From contig CAMWOF010000165.1 of the NCBI GenBank assembly GCA_947175805.1, positions 1 through 5,802 of the forward strand: a DNA stretch of 5,802 bases. The letters run 5' to 3'. The notes beneath the pieces are model-generated. The model searched no databases and had not been told where the DNA came from. It worked only from the letters and a program-made list of their open reading frames with translations. Origin of the DNA: an uncultured Clostridiaceae bacterium (GTDB lineage Bacteria > Bacillota > Clostridia > Lachnospirales > Lachnospiraceae). Positions within the stretch are counted from its first letter, which is position 1; each line of letters begins with the position of its first letter. Position numbers and translations under genes: made by a program. Below, piece after piece: positions 5,634 through 5,802 of the stretch.

Positions 5634-5802
5634 CAGTTTTCCCTCTTTGTTCTTGATGTCATCGCTTTCACATATAACCAAAAAACATCATACCTTAAAA
5701 CTATAAAAAAGACAAGTCTGTAAATAAACAAAGGGAAAGCAATTATTGCCATAGAATTTATACCCTTAAAAAAAATCTGACATAAGACATCTGTCTTATA
5801 TC
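5633..5802 (-). CDS. C-terminal fragment of an unrecognised hydrophobic protein, coupled to the aminotransferase
   Basis: A minus-strand frame is open from the window edge for 55 residues and stops with TGA at 5635-5633, the A being shared with the aminotransferase ATG (TGATG). Such a stop-start overlap, with the ribosome binding site lying in its last codons, is strong evidence that the frame is translated. The peptide has a long hydrophobic, aromatic stretch at about residues 17-44 (from MAIIAFPLFIYRLVFF onward), then a basic hydrophilic tail (TSRTKREN). This would fit the membrane-anchored or amphipathic end of a glycosyltransferase, transporter or other polysaccharide enzyme, but I do not recognise the family. 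An internal ATG at 5752 with AAGGG 10 bases upstream could instead begin a 39-residue protein. A hairpin followed by eight T residues at the very edge leaves that alternative open. Confidence 0.6.
   Translation of the reverse strand, partial: YKTDVLCQIFFKGINSMAIIAFPLFIYRLVFFIVLRYDVFWLYVKAMTSRTKREN
5641..5646 (-). promoter_or_regulatory. Ribosome binding site of the aminotransferase gene
   Basis: AGAGGG reads 5646 to 5641 on the minus strand, 7 bases before the ATG at 5633. It sits in the last codons of the upstream frame and decides against the TTG at 5681. Confidence 0.78.
5768..5802 (-). terminator. Hairpin followed by a U8 run: possible intrinsic terminator at the window edge
   Basis: On the minus-strand RNA, bases 5802-5793 pair with 5788-5779: ten pairs, one of them a G-U wobble, around the four-base loop AGAU. 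Three bases later comes a run of eight U (5775-5768). The wobble becomes a C-A mismatch on the plus strand, so the structure favours minus-strand RNA. The stem is AT-rich, and the same bases are in frame within the coupled upstream fragment, so it may simply be coding sequence. Confidence 0.35.

Overview
The window is a stretch of a cell-surface polysaccharide (capsule, exopolysaccharide or secondary wall polymer) biosynthesis cluster. All supported genes lie on the minus strand, so transcription runs from base 5802 towards base 1. The purine-rich ribosome binding sites (AGGAG, AGAGGG, GAGGGG), the use of ATG and GTG starts, the low G+C content and the protein sequences point to a Firmicute. 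A clostridial, Lachnospiraceae-like gut bacterium is my best guess (inference; no marker gene is present).

Layout in transcription order: (1) an unrecognised hydrophobic C-terminal protein fragment entering from the right edge, 5802-5633; (2) a DegT/DnrJ/EryC1/StrS-type PLP aminotransferase, 5633-4341; (3) a PglC/EpsL-type sugar-1-phosphate transferase with an extra N-terminal membrane segment, 4344-3583; (4) a NeuD/PglD-type sugar O/N-acetyltransferase, 3581-2949; (5) a GT4-like glycosyltransferase, 2878-1754; (6) a GT32-like DXD glycosyltransferase, 1720-929; (7) a WecB/MnaA UDP-GlcNAc 2-epimerase, 898 to beyond base 1, whose reading frame is broken by an apparent single-base loss near 128-139. 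Gene junctions 1 to 4 are TGATG, GTGA and TAG-A-GTG, so these genes are almost certainly translationally coupled. The later gaps are 70, 33 and 30 bases, each with its own ribosome binding site. No promoter, tRNA, rRNA, CRISPR, insertion sequence or convincing in-operon terminator was found, and no stretch of 300 bases lacks a gene.

How the genes fit together (inference from families): the aminotransferase and acetyltransferase would convert a UDP-4-keto-6-deoxy-HexNAc into a UDP-4-acetamido sugar of the di-N-acetylbacillosamine type. The phosphoglycosyl transferase would load that sugar-phosphate onto undecaprenyl phosphate on the inner membrane face. The two glycosyltransferases would extend the chain, and the epimerase would supply UDP-ManNAc for one of those additions. 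The required 4,6-dehydratase, flippase and polymerase are not in the window. Base composition falls from about 45-50% G+C in sampled parts of genes 2-3 to about 20-33% in samples of genes 4-6, as expected for a conserved initiation module joined to a more recently exchanged serotype-specific module.

I see no previously undescribed system here. The points most worth a second look are the broken epimerase, the unusual architecture of the sugar transferase, the composition step, and the coupled fragment and hairpin at the right edge.
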